Position numbers and translations under genes: made by a program. Under the pieces are notes generated by a model, which was given only the letters and a program-made list of their open reading frames with translations, ran no database searches and was not told where the DNA came from. From the NCBI GenBank assembly GCA_025351875.1, contig JANXVA010000119.1, positions 1-43,014 of the forward strand: DNA of 43,014 nucleotides. The letters are read 5' to 3'. Positions 9,389-18,839 of the stretch are shown one piece after another (the stretch's first letter is position 1; each line of letters begins with the position of its first letter). This stretch comes from Myxococcales bacterium. Lineage in GTDB: Bacteria; Myxococcota_A; Polyangia; Polyangiales; Polyangiaceae.

Positions 9389-9817
9389 TCACTCGTCGCG
9401 GAACTTGGTCGGGACGCGCGTCGTCGATTCGACGAGCTGCTTCGACGCGTTGACGTTCTTGACCATCGTAGGCATGTGGCCTTTGGTCAGCTTGAGCTTG
9501 CCCTGCATGAGCGCCTTCGTGGGGTCGATCTCCTTCTTGATGATCTGCTTCCACTGGGCGTAGCTGGCGACGACGACGAACGGCGCGGCCGCCTCGGCCT
9601 CGCTCGCGGGCAGGAGCGTGCAGCCACGGCATTCGCCCTGGTGGACGTCGAGCGACATCGCGAGATCCTCGGGGATCCCGAGGGTGGGCTCGGCCTTGAC
9701 GACCATGGCGACGACACCATGAGTCCAGTCCTTGCCGGCCTTCTTGTACTCCGCGTTCGCGTTGATGGCGTCCTTGTAGGCGGCCACCCACTCGGTGGAA
9801 GGAAAGTCGAGTGCCAT
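9389..9817 (-). CDS. SCP2-like sterol/lipid-binding protein
   Basis: 142 residues, the size of a single SCP2 domain, a hydrophobic-tunnel fold that binds sterols, fatty acids or acyl-CoA. The order of segments is SCP2-like: N-terminal helix, strand VVAMVVKAEP, a long middle segment with the strand PFVVVASYAQWKQII, then DPTKALMQGKLKLTKGHMPTMVKNV, which is characteristic of the C-terminal part of the family (a small-residue/Lys-rich 'GKLKLxG' stretch). It has no signal peptide, so it is cytoplasmic. GGAG precedes the ATG at 9817. A short Cys pair (ECRGC) in the middle is unusual. It is divergent from the GAF/enzyme-I-like gene. The ligand is unknown. Confidence 0.75.
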   Translation of the reverse strand: MALDFPSTEWVAAYKDAINANAEYKKAGKDWTHGVVAMVVKAEPTLGIPEDLAMSLDVHQGECRGCTLLPASEAEAAAPFVVVASYAQWKQIIKKEIDPTKALMQGKLKLTKGHMPTMVKNVNASKQLVESTTRVPTKFRDE

Positions 9818-9943
9818 CGGTTGCTCCGGCTCTTCCCTTACTCGGGCGGCGGCGCCATGTCACCTGCCCTGGCCATGCCAAGCCCCGGACCGGTCAACCC
9901 CTGGACACGCTCTCTCGCCGCGCGCGAGACTCCCTTCCGCAGG

Positions 9944-11263
9944 ATGTCCGACGAGCCCAAGCCGAAGATCCACCTGCGGGGCAACAAGCGCCTCGACGGT
10001 GTCCTTGATTTCGTGGCGTTTGCCGCGAAGCCGATGCCCCTGGTCACGCTCCTGGACGAGGCGCCACGAAGGATCGCCGAGCTGTTCGGGGCGGACGTCT
10101 GCTCGCTTTACGTCGTCGAGGGAGACGGCCAGGAGCTCGTCATGCGCGGTAACGTCGGCTTCTCGCCGACGGCCATCGGCCAGGTCCGCCTCCACATCGG
10201 CGAGGGCATGACCGGCGAATCCGTCGAGTACCTGCGGCCAGTCACGAGCGAGCATGCGCCGGAGGACTCGGCCTACAAGTACTTCGAGGTCCTTGGCGAG
10301 GAGCGGTATCCGGTGTTCCTCGCGGTGCCGGTCCGCGGGAGGGCCGGCCCCGTCGGAGCGCTCGTCATCCAGCGGGCACGGGACGCGTTCGAGGATCGGG
10401 ACATCGAGCTCCTGGCTGCGCTTGGCGGCATCATCGCGGGCGGGATCCGCCACGCGGAGCTCATCGACTCGCGCCGCGAGCGGCCGATCTCACGCAAGGT
10501 CGGCGGCGGTACCCGCAAGGTGACGCTCACGGGCCGTCCGTTCGTCGGCGGCCGTGCGATCGGCGCGATCGCGGCGCTCCGCAGGCCCGCCGCGCGCCCC
10601 ACGGAGACGCGCGAGGACGCGGACGTGCGCGAGGACCGGAAGCTGCTGCGTGGCGCCTTCGACGTCGCAGACAAGGCGATCCGAGCGCTCGCCGACCGCG
10701 CGAAATCGCTCCATCTCGGCGAGCAGGCCGCGTTCCTCTCGACGTACGTCGAGATCCTCGGCGATCAACGCTTCCACGAGCGGGCCGACGAGCTCGTGCT
10801 CGATGGAACCGGCATCCCCAATGCGCTGAGTCGTGTCGCCCGCGAGGTGACCCGAACCGCGGCTTCGATCTCACGCGACCCATTCCTCGAGGAGCGAGCC
10901 CGCGACGTCGAGGACCTCTGCGATGCGCTCGTCATGCTCGCGGTGACGGACAAGCGTGCCGAGCTACCGACGAAGGCGATCCTCGTCGGTGACGCACTCA
11001 GCGTCTTCGATCTCCTCATCTCGGCGCGTGCGCACCCGGTGGGCGTTGCCCTCACCGATCGCGGCGGCGGCCCCCGCACGCGGACGCTCCTCCGCCTCTT
11101 CGATGTCCCCGCGATCGTGGGCGTCGAAGGCCTCTTCCGGTGGGCCTCCGACGGGGATGTCGCGCTGGTCGACGCCGACCATGGTCTGCTCGTGATCAAT
11201 CCATCGAAGGGCGAAATTGCCGCCCTGCGCGAGTACAAACGCGTGCAGGAAGGGGTAGACTAG
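9944..11263 (+). CDS. GAF domain fused to degenerate PTS enzyme I N-terminal region (PtsP-like, no PEP domain)
   Basis: 439 residues. Residues ~15-170 are a GAF domain (LLDEAPRRIAELFGADVCSLYVVEGDG, then FLAVPVRGRAGPVGALVIQ) as in nitrogen-PTS enzyme PtsP. Residues ~200-420 resemble the enzyme I N-terminal region: a helical HPr-binding-like part and the swivelling domain ending in DVPAIVGVEGLF. In active enzyme I the swivel loop reads GG-x-TSH-x-x-x-x-AR and the His is phosphorylated; here the aligned stretch is GGGPRTRTLLR and the His position falls on Arg378. The PEP-binding C-terminal barrel is absent. It is therefore probably a regulatory pseudo-enzyme. The ATG at 9944 is chosen for MSDEPKPK; in-frame ATGs at 9857 and 9875 are possible. 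Confidence 0.85.
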   Translation: MSDEPKPKIHLRGNKRLDGVLDFVAFAAKPMPLVTLLDEAPRRIAELFGADVCSLYVVEGDGQELVMRGNVGFSPTAIGQVRLHIGEGMTGESVEYLRPVTSEHAPEDSAYKYFEVLGEERYPVFLAVPVRGRAGPVGALVIQRARDAFEDRDIELLAALGGIIAGGIRHAELIDSRRERPISRKVGGGTRKVTLTGRPFVGGRAIGAIAALRRPAARPTETREDADVREDRKLLRGAFDVADKAIRALADRAKSLHLGEQAAFLSTYVEILGDQRFHERADELVLDGTGIPNALSRVAREVTRTAASISRDPFLEERARDVEDLCDALVMLAVTDKRAELPTKAILVGDALSVFDLLISARAHPVGVALTDRGGGPRTRTLLRLFDVPAIVGVEGLFRWASDGDVALVDADHGLLVINPSKGEIAALREYKRVQEGVD

Positions 11264-11312
11264 ACAGGCAGCCAAGCTCGGCAGGTTCTGGCGTGTCGAT
11301 GGAGAGATGCTC

Positions 11313-11945
11313 GTGACCCAGCCGCGTACGCCGAGCCCCGCACCCCCGCAGGTCGCCCCCGACCTCATCGCCGATGTCGACGACGGCGACCGGCCTTCGA
11401 TCACCGAGGTGAACGGGACGGTCGCGAAGTTCGAGATGGCCTTCGACCCGGCGACGAAGGACCGCTTCGCGTTCGGCGTCCCGCTCCTCATGCGCATCCC
11501 CGGCTACGTCTTCCTCGCCTTCGCGGCCGTGATCGCGCTGACGGTCTTCGCGGCCTACCACGGCTCGAGCAACTCGCGGCTCTACATCTGGGTCGTCGAG
11601 GGCGACCGCAACCGCGTGTTCGGCTCGGGTCCGCTCGCCTTCATCATCGCGTTCGCGGCGCTCGGCAACGTCGTCAAGACCGCCCTCCGCGGCGTCATCA
11701 TCACGCGTGACGCCATCGAGGCCCGCTTCCTCATCGCCGGTTTTCCGAAGGTGAAGCGTTGGACGTGGGCGCAGATTGATCGCGTCGTGGTCGACGACGA
11801 AGACGTGATGCTCGAGCTGTGGGACGGCACCTACGAGAGGCTCCCGAAGGTGCGCGACGGAAAGAAGCTCGCCGACATGGTCGCGGGCATCGCCACCGCG
11901 CGCGGAAGGGCAGTCACGCGCCTCTCGCTCGACACCAAGCACTGA
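11313..11945 (+). CDS. membrane protein with two transmembrane segments and a PH-like tail
   Basis: About 210 residues. A Pro-rich N-terminus is followed by two hydrophobic segments (around residues 58-80, LMRIPGYVFLAFAAVIALTV, and 103-125, GPLAFIIAFAALGNVV) and a cytoplasmic C-terminal region (GVIITRDAIEARFLIAG, KRWTWAQIDRVVVDDEDVMLELWDG) that reads like the bacterial PH/YcxB-type beta domain. Two starts compete: ATG 11307 and GTG 11313 in the same frame; GGAG at 11301-11304 is spaced properly only for the GTG, so I use it. It follows the GAF/enzyme-I-like gene by about 50 bp and is convergent with the TonB receptor. The function is unknown. Confidence 0.75.
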   Translation: MTQPRTPSPAPPQVAPDLIADVDDGDRPSITEVNGTVAKFEMAFDPATKDRFAFGVPLLMRIPGYVFLAFAAVIALTVFAAYHGSSNSRLYIWVVEGDRNRVFGSGPLAFIIAFAALGNVVKTALRGVIITRDAIEARFLIAGFPKVKRWTWAQIDRVVVDDEDVMLELWDGTYERLPKVRDGKKLADMVAGIATARGRAVTRLSLDTKH

Positions 11946-11957
11946 GTCGAAGGTCGC

Positions 11958-14075
11958 TCAAAAACTGCCTTCGACGCCGATGCTCGGGATGGTGACGGGG
12001 CCGATCTCCTCGAACTTGCAGTCGTTCGATGAGAGCGCTTGCTGGAGGGAGCTCGCACGCGAGCCGCAGTTCACGCTCGTCGCCTCCTTGCGAAGCGTCA
12101 CGTTGAGCCACTCGACGACGAGCGCGATGCGCCCTTTGTTGCCGACATGCCACGCCTTCTCGAGGCGCGCGTCGATCCGGTAGAAGGCGGGGAAGCGCTC
12201 CTCGTTGAACGGCGGGATCGTGTAGCCGTACACGCGGCGGCTATAGGGCCTGCCCGTGTAATAGTAGAAGCGGGCGCCAGCACGCCATCCGACGCCGAGA
12301 TCATAGGCGCCGATGACGTTGAGGACATGCGTGCGATCGAAGTCGCCGGGGACCTCGGCATAGCTGACGGTCTTCTTGCGCGGGCCCTCGATGCCCACGA
12401 GGCTGTCGAGGTCGTACGACGTCAGCGCCGTACCGCGCGTGGTGCGTGACAACGTGTACGAGATCCAGCCCGTGAGCTTCTGCGTGAGCGAGCGACGAAG
12501 GAGCATCTCGAAGCCGAGGGTGCGACCGCTGACGCGCTTGTCGATGCAGTTCTCGCCATTGTTGTCGCTGCTCGAGTTGTCGGTGACACCGCACGTCGTC
12601 GCGAAGTCCGTGAGGCCGAGGTACCGGTGGTAGAAGAACGTCGGGACGAGCGTGAACGCCCACGGGAGCGCGACCTCGACGCCCTGGCTCGACTGGATGC
12701 TCGTCTGGAGGCCGTCGGAAAGGCGACCGAGCTGGAGCCCGGGCACGGGTACGAAGAACGCGGGCGGCTGGTGGGAGATGCCGAAGGTCGACACCAGCGT
12801 GACGGCCTTGGAGAGCCGCAGGCGCGACAGGAGCCGGGGGTCGACCGAGGGGATCGCGCCGTTGCCCGCGTGCTTCTGCTCGGCGCGCGAGACGTTGGCC
12901 AGGTTCCGCACCGACCCGAACATGTCCACGCGAATGCCAGGCGTGATCTCCCAGCGATCCGCCGCCTGGATGACTGCATCGAGGTGAACGCCCATCACGA
13001 GGTCGTTGCGGGGCGGATAGAGCGAGCTGTCGGACTCCCTCTGTTGCCGGTTGGTCGTGGCGATGTCGAGATCGTAGTGATCGAGCGTGACGTCGGCGCC
13101 GCCGCGGACGGTGACGTCCTCGCCCACGGGTTGCTCGACGTAGACGCGCGCGGAGACCATGCGATCGCGGACGCCCGCGAGCTCCTCGGTCCCCGTGGCG
13201 TCGCTCCCGAGCGTCACCGCGGTGCGCATCTTTCCGCCATTCGGGAGCTGGTGATCCCATCGCGCGTCGATGCGATGAAACTGAGTCGCGAACGCTGTGC
13301 GCGTCTCGCCGCTCGGGCGCTTCTCGCCGAAGAAGTCGTAGCTGCCGAACGTGAAGAGGCCGATCTGGTCCTTCGGCCCGAGGTTCCACGTCGCGCGGGC
13401 CTGGTAGTCCCAGTAATCGAGAACCGCGTTCGGCGCAGCGAGCGAGATGAGCGCCGCGGTGTACGAGTAGCGACCGCCGACGAGCAGAGAGCCCTTGCCG
13501 TCGCCGAACGGTGTCTCGAGGAGCGCGCCGGCGTCGAAGAGGCGAATGTTGCCCTCACCGTGGAGCTCCTCCGCGGGCCGCTTCGTCTCCCCGGAGAGAA
13601 TGCCGCCGGCGAAGCGCCCGTAGCGGGCCGGGTAGCCTCCCGGATAGAAGTCGACGCGTTCGACGAGCCCCGGGTGGATGACGCTCGGGCCCGCGCCCAC
13701 GTGATAGAGCAGCGGGATCCGGATGCCGTCGATGTAGTAGCCGTTGTTTCCGGGTGGCGCGCCACGCACGAAGAAGAACGGCAGTCCGCTCACGAGCGGC
13801 GTGACGCCGGGCAGCGCCTCCATCACGCGGAACGCGTCACCGAAGGCGCCAGGGACCTGCCGGACCTCCTGGCCACCGAAGGTGGTCTGCCCCGCCTTCG
13901 TTCCGCGGCGGCCGCGCACCTGGACCTCCTCGACGGCGGGCGCCGGACCCGCGGGGACGGCGGCCGGAGACGGCGTCGGTGACGCGGCGGGCGGCTCGGC
14001 GCTTGATTGGGCACCTACGCGCCGCGCGTAGAGAAGCGCACAGAGCGCGAGCGCGACGAAGGCCGCGCGTCTCAC
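11958..14075 (-). CDS. TonB-dependent outer-membrane receptor
   Basis: 705 residues. It has a signal peptide (about residues 1-22), a Pro/Ala-rich linker, then a plug domain (GAFGDAFRVMEALPGVT, FFFVRGAPPGNNGYYIDGIRIP, VERVDFYPGGYPARYGRFAGGILSGETK) and a 22-strand-type barrel ending in a terminal Phe (GVEGSF), the outer-membrane insertion signal. It imports a ligand using TonB-ExbBD energy. The GTG at 14075 is taken as start because it overlaps the upstream M20 peptidase stop as GTGA; the frame is open further upstream but only inside that gene. Barrel loops contain paired Cys (ATTCGV...ENCIDK, VNCGS...NDCKF). Coupling to a peptidase suggests uptake of a peptide-like or amide-containing substrate. 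Confidence 0.93.
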   Translation of the reverse strand: MRRAAFVALALCALLYARRVGAQSSAEPPAASPTPSPAAVPAGPAPAVEEVQVRGRRGTKAGQTTFGGQEVRQVPGAFGDAFRVMEALPGVTPLVSGLPFFFVRGAPPGNNGYYIDGIRIPLLYHVGAGPSVIHPGLVERVDFYPGGYPARYGRFAGGILSGETKRPAEELHGEGNIRLFDAGALLETPFGDGKGSLLVGGRYSYTAALISLAAPNAVLDYWDYQARATWNLGPKDQIGLFTFGSYDFFGEKRPSGETRTAFATQFHRIDARWDHQLPNGGKMRTAVTLGSDATGTEELAGVRDRMVSARVYVEQPVGEDVTVRGGADVTLDHYDLDIATTNRQQRESDSSLYPPRNDLVMGVHLDAVIQAADRWEITPGIRVDMFGSVRNLANVSRAEQKHAGNGAIPSVDPRLLSRLRLSKAVTLVSTFGISHQPPAFFVPVPGLQLGRLSDGLQTSIQSSQGVEVALPWAFTLVPTFFYHRYLGLTDFATTCGVTDNSSSDNNGENCIDKRVSGRTLGFEMLLRRSLTQKLTGWISYTLSRTTRGTALTSYDLDSLVGIEGPRKKTVSYAEVPGDFDRTHVLNVIGAYDLGVGWRAGARFYYYTGRPYSRRVYGYTIPPFNEERFPAFYRIDARLEKAWHVGNKGRIALVVEWLNVTLRKEATSVNCGSRASSLQQALSSNDCKFEEIGPVTIPSIGVEGSF

Positions 14076-15256
14076 CTGCCCGCTCGCCACTCCTCGTGCA
14101 TCGCTCGCCGGAGAGGCTCGTCGCTCAGGACCTCGACGGCGGTCCGCGCGAGCGCCTTGGCGGCGTCGCACGCCGTGGCCAAGCCGCGATCACTCGCTGA
14201 GGCTGCGGCGAAGCGGTGCTGATGACAGAGTGCCTCGTTCTCGTCGACGATCGCGAGATAAGGATGAATGGAGGGAACGACGTGCGAGACGTCGCCCATG
14301 TCGGTGCTTCCAGCGCCGACGCGATCGTCGGTCTCGCGCGCCTTGCGGCCACTCGATCCGCTCTCGAGGTGCGCGCCGAAACGCCTCGCCATGGTCATGT
14401 TGTTTCGCATGTCGCGGTAGCCCTCACGCGCCACGAACTCGACCTTCACGCCGCTCGCCATCGCGGCGCCACTGGCGCAACGCTCGACGATTGCGCGGAC
14501 CCGCGCGAGCTCCTCCACCGTCCGAGCACGCACGCTGAATTCGCAGGCTGCGAGCTCGGGGATGATGTTCACGGCTTGTCCGCCGTTCGTGACGTAGCCG
14601 TGGACGCGGACGCCGTCGCGAAAGTGCACGCGCTGCCCGTCGATCAGCCGGAACGCATCCATGCACGCGGTGAGCGCGCTTGCCCCATCATGAGGAGCCG
14701 CAGCGGCGTGCGCGGGCGCGCCCCGAAACGTCATCGCCAGCCAGACGCTCGCGAGCGCGGGATGAGCGAGGATGTCACGATCGAACGGGTGGAACATCAT
14801 CGCGGCGGCGAGGCCTTCGAAGAGCCCGGCGTCGATCATCCGGATCTTGCCCCCTCCGCCCTCCTCCGCCGGAGTACCGAGGAACACCACCTCGCCTCCC
14901 ACCTGATCCGCGACGGACGCCGCTGCGAGGAACGCGCCGACGGCGCTCGCGGCGATGAGGTTGTGCCCGCATGCGTGCCCGATGTCAGGAAGTGCGTCGT
15001 ACTCGCCGAGGATCGCGACGCGCGGTCCCTTCGGGTTGCCACGCCGCGCCCGCAGGGCGGTGCCCATGCCCGCGAGCCCATGCTCGACCTCGAAGCCGCG
15101 CGCACGGAGGAGCTCTGCGATCCACGTGGCCGCCTTGTGCTCCTCGAAGCGGAGCTCAGGGTTCGAATGGATGTCCCCGGACAGCTTGGCGAGGGCCTCG
15201 CGCTCACCGTCGACCACCGCGTCGATCGCGTTTCCTAGCTCGTTGGAGATGGGCAT
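14072..15256 (-). CDS. M20-family metallopeptidase/amidohydrolase (AbgB/PM20D2-like)
   Basis: 394 residues, the usual M20D length. Metal-site motifs: GEYDALPDIGHACGHN (His and acid ligands, around residues 84-99), GTPAEEGGGGK (the Glu-Glu general base and ligand), and FHP; the C-terminal STDMGDVSHVVPSIHPY matches the family's late His-containing segment. The GGGGK after the EE pair and overall wording resemble p-aminobenzoyl-glutamate hydrolase subunit B and PM20D2-type dipeptidases rather than DapE. It is likely cytoplasmic (no signal peptide) and hydrolyses an N-acyl amino acid or small dipeptide. GGAAAGG precedes the ATG at 15256. Its stop overlaps the start of the TonB receptor by four bases. 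Confidence 0.88.
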   Translation of the reverse strand: MPISNELGNAIDAVVDGEREALAKLSGDIHSNPELRFEEHKAATWIAELLRARGFEVEHGLAGMGTALRARRGNPKGPRVAILGEYDALPDIGHACGHNLIAASAVGAFLAAASVADQVGGEVVFLGTPAEEGGGGKIRMIDAGLFEGLAAAMMFHPFDRDILAHPALASVWLAMTFRGAPAHAAAAPHDGASALTACMDAFRLIDGQRVHFRDGVRVHGYVTNGGQAVNIIPELAACEFSVRARTVEELARVRAIVERCASGAAMASGVKVEFVAREGYRDMRNNMTMARRFGAHLESGSSGRKARETDDRVGAGSTDMGDVSHVVPSIHPYLAIVDENEALCHQHRFAAASASDRGLATACDAAKALARTAVEVLSDEPLRRAMHEEWRAGR

Positions 15257-15333
15257 GGGCGCCTTTCCGGGTACACGCGAGGCACGAGCGCGGCAAGCCC
15301 AGGCCCGCTCGACCAGAGCTGCGAGAGTTCTGC

Positions 15334-15339
15334 TATCAA
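15334..15339 (+). promoter_or_regulatory. extended -10 element of the ApbE gene (candidate)
   Basis: TGC-TATCAA (15331-15339) ending six bases before the ATG at 15346; no good -35. It would give a near-leaderless message. Confidence 0.35.
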
Positions 15340-15345
15340 CGACGC

Positions 15346-16506
<1,161 letters not shown>

Positions 16507-16575
16507 TCCGCGCACCGACAGGTGGCGGCAGCAGGTCTGTGGACCCCGTTCGCGCGAAATACCCACTTATTTCAA

Positions 16576-16581
16576 TATAAT
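16576..16581 (+). promoter_or_regulatory. -10 box in an AT-rich pocket before the 16628 lipoprotein
   Basis: A perfect TATAAT inside an AT-rich stretch (16556-16595) that stands out from the GC-rich surroundings. No clear -35 at the expected distance. The ATG of the next gene is 47 bases downstream of the hexamer. Confidence 0.45.
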
Positions 16582-16627
16582 GACATATGTAAGTTGCGCG
16601 ACCACATTGTGAGACTAGACTCCGTGG

Positions 16628-17173
16628 ATGCGATTCCCGAGCTTCACGCCCACGACGCTTCTCCTCACCGCCGCCCTCCTGGCGATGGCGGCTCCCGGAT
16701 GCGCGGCCGACACCAGCGACGCAGCGGCGGGCGCCGATGACGGACCCGCGGTCGACGAGCTGAACGCGTCGAGCCTGCGTGGCGCGACCGCCATGAAGGG
16801 CAGCGTCGCGGCCGGAGCGAGCATCACGGTCCAGTATGATCGGACCGATCAGCAGTACCCGCGGTCCGTTCCATACCTCGCGGTCGAGATCCTGGCCGCG
16901 CCGTCGACGCACACGGCGGGCCTTCACCCGATGAACGGAGAGGTCGGTCTCACACAGCGGATCTCCGTGACCGGCGAGTTCCCGGGCGCGCCGAAGGTGC
17001 TCCTCGTCGACGAAGCGTTCAACGTCATCGCGCAGCAGGTCGCGAAGTCCCAGGCCGACGGCAGCGAGCTCGCCGTGATCGATTCTCCTCGCTCGACACG
17101 GAGACGCTTCATTCTCACCCGTGACGGGCGCTGGACGAAGCCCATGCAATTCCAGGTTCACGTCGGACCGTAG
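16628..17173 (+). CDS. small lipoprotein of unknown function
   Basis: 181 residues. The signal peptide ends in the lipobox AAPGC (Cys25), followed by an Ala/Asp-rich linker (residues 27-45) and a beta-rich domain of about 135 residues (GASITVQYDRTDQQYP, VPYLAVEILAAP, KVLLVDEAFNVIAQQ, RRFILTRDGRW). No catalytic motif or known family is recognised. It looks like an exported carbohydrate- or ligand-binding sandwich domain, but that is a guess from strand pattern. It is a single gene, convergent with the GMC oxidoreductase operon whose stop lies 11 bp away. Confidence 0.8.
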   Translation: MRFPSFTPTTLLLTAALLAMAAPGCAADTSDAAAGADDGPAVDELNASSLRGATAMKGSVAAGASITVQYDRTDQQYPRSVPYLAVEILAAPSTHTAGLHPMNGEVGLTQRISVTGEFPGAPKVLLVDEAFNVIAQQVAKSQADGSELAVIDSPRSTRRRFILTRDGRWTKPMQFQVHVGP

Positions 17174-17183
17174 CGACGGCGTC

Positions 17184-18839
17184 TCAAGCGAGGCGGCTGA
17201 TCAGGGACTCGGTGCCGCTTCCGCGGATCAGTCGATCCGCGATCGACTCGGCGACGGCGGCGATCGTCAGCGACGGATTGACGCCGAGCGCAGACGGGAT
17301 GACCGCGGCGTCGACGACGAACAGATTGCGGTTGCGCAGCGACTCGCCGCACGGGTCGACCACGCCGAGCGGATCGTTGCGCTCGGCCATGCGGCAGCCG
17401 CCGAGCGGATGTGCGGTGTTGACGGTGCCGTCCTTGCGGTAGCTGTCTAGATACATCTCGCCACCGAGCGCCTCGTAGATGCGGCGCATCGCGTCGGAGG
17501 CGGCGCTCCAGCGCGCCTCGGTGGTGGCGCTCGTCTCGCGCCACGACACGTCGCAGCCGGTGCCCGAGCGTGACAGCGTGATCTCGCCCTCGCACGCGTC
17601 GAGCGCCAGACAGCCCATCGTCATCATGCGCGAGCCGAACGTCTCGAGTCGCTTCTTGTACGCGACGCCCCAATCCCGCTCGTTCGCGTCCTTCGCGATG
17701 TCGGTCGAGCCGCGCCCGACCGCCGCCGGCTCCTTCGCGCGCAGCAGCGTCGAGGGCTGGTTCAACGCGAGGTACAGCGGCGCCGCGTAGAACGGGATGA
17801 GCACGAACTTGTGCTGCGCGAAGAAGGTCGGGCAGAAGCTCGACATCGGCTTGCCCTTGTGGCCCTCGACGTCGAGTTCGTAGTCCCGTCCCACCGTGCC
17901 CGTCACGCCGTAGTCGCCGTTCGCAGAGACCTGCTTGCCGAGGAGGTTCGCCGGATCGAGCGCGCGCGCATCGCCGAACGCGTTCACCGAGCGCAGCAAG
18001 AGCCCGCTCGAGCCGACCGCACCGCCCGCCACCACCAGCACACGGCACTCCACGTCGAACGGCACCTTGCCGCCGCCGCGGCGATCGCTCCCCGTCACCA
18101 CGTAGCCGTCCTTGGCCGGGGCGATCGACTCGATCTCGCAGCCGGACCACATCAGCACGCCTGCCTCGTGTGCGTCGCGGAGGTAGTTCTGCCCGAGGTT
18201 CTGGCGACCCGCGAAGCGCTGGCCCTGATTCCACCAGCCCTCGTTCGCGTCGCCCGCGTCGGCGAGCTTCAGCGGCGCGGCCGCGGCGCCGATGCGCCGG
18301 CAGCCCTCCGCGAACACGAGGTCGCGCTTCGTCGCCAGCTGATCGTGGGGTGCCTTCGCGTCGGTCCAGGCCAGGCGCCGCACGTTGAGGCGCTGCTCGA
18401 CCCGCGCGTAGTACGGGTTGAGCGCGGTGCGCGAGTAGAACGACGGCCAGAGCCGGCGCGCATCGCGCACCTGCTCGAAGGCCTCGGTCGGCGCGCGCAA
18501 GCTGACGCCGTCGTACACGGTCGAGCCACCGCCGAGGCCCTTGCCGGCGATGATGTTCATGCTCGGCGCGCCGCGTTTGTAGGTGCCGCGCGGATCGGTG
18601 AAGATCTGCGACACCTTCTGCGTGTACTCGGGCGAGAGCGTGTGGCGGAAGCGGTTGCCCTGCGCGTTGACCGGACCGCCGTCGGAGCGCGTGTCGAGCG
18701 TGCCCGTCGAGTCCCAGCCCTTCTCGAGCACGAGCACGCTCACCTTCTTGGGGAGCGTCTTCACGTAGGCGCCGAGACGCGCCGCCATCACGGCGCCGCC
18801 AAAGCCAGAGCCGATGATCACGATGTCGTAGAAGGCCAT
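17184..18839 (-). CDS. GMC-family FAD oxidoreductase (cholesterol-oxidase-like layout)
   Basis: 551 residues. The N-terminal FAD motif IIGSGFGGAVMAARL is followed by the GMC signature region IAGKGLGGGSTVYDG and, near the end, the HPLGGCRM and NLFVVDAAVIPSALGVNPSLTIAAVAE segments that carry the FAD and catalytic residues. HPLGGC is typical of the cholesterol oxidase and gluconate/alcohol dehydrogenase side of the family. It oxidises an alcohol, passing electrons to oxygen or to cytochromes. It has no signal peptide of its own; the upstream Tat protein, whose stop overlaps its start (TGATG), may carry it out by hitch-hiking, as for gluconate 2-dehydrogenase. The ATG at 18839 is the only start that begins with the Rossmann strand. 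Confidence 0.92.
   Translation of the reverse strand: MAFYDIVIIGSGFGGAVMAARLGAYVKTLPKKVSVLVLEKGWDSTGTLDTRSDGGPVNAQGNRFRHTLSPEYTQKVSQIFTDPRGTYKRGAPSMNIIAGKGLGGGSTVYDGVSLRAPTEAFEQVRDARRLWPSFYSRTALNPYYARVEQRLNVRRLAWTDAKAPHDQLATKRDLVFAEGCRRIGAAAAPLKLADAGDANEGWWNQGQRFAGRQNLGQNYLRDAHEAGVLMWSGCEIESIAPAKDGYVVTGSDRRGGGKVPFDVECRVLVVAGGAVGSSGLLLRSVNAFGDARALDPANLLGKQVSANGDYGVTGTVGRDYELDVEGHKGKPMSSFCPTFFAQHKFVLIPFYAAPLYLALNQPSTLLRAKEPAAVGRGSTDIAKDANERDWGVAYKKRLETFGSRMMTMGCLALDACEGEITLSRSGTGCDVSWRETSATTEARWSAASDAMRRIYEALGGEMYLDSYRKDGTVNTAHPLGGCRMAERNDPLGVVDPCGESLRNRNLFVVDAAVIPSALGVNPSLTIAAVAESIADRLIRGSGTESLISRLA

Noticed and set aside
12627..13982. 451-codon open frame on the plus strand
   Set aside because: Antisense to the TonB receptor, whose motifs are unmistakable; no start signal and no recognisable fold.
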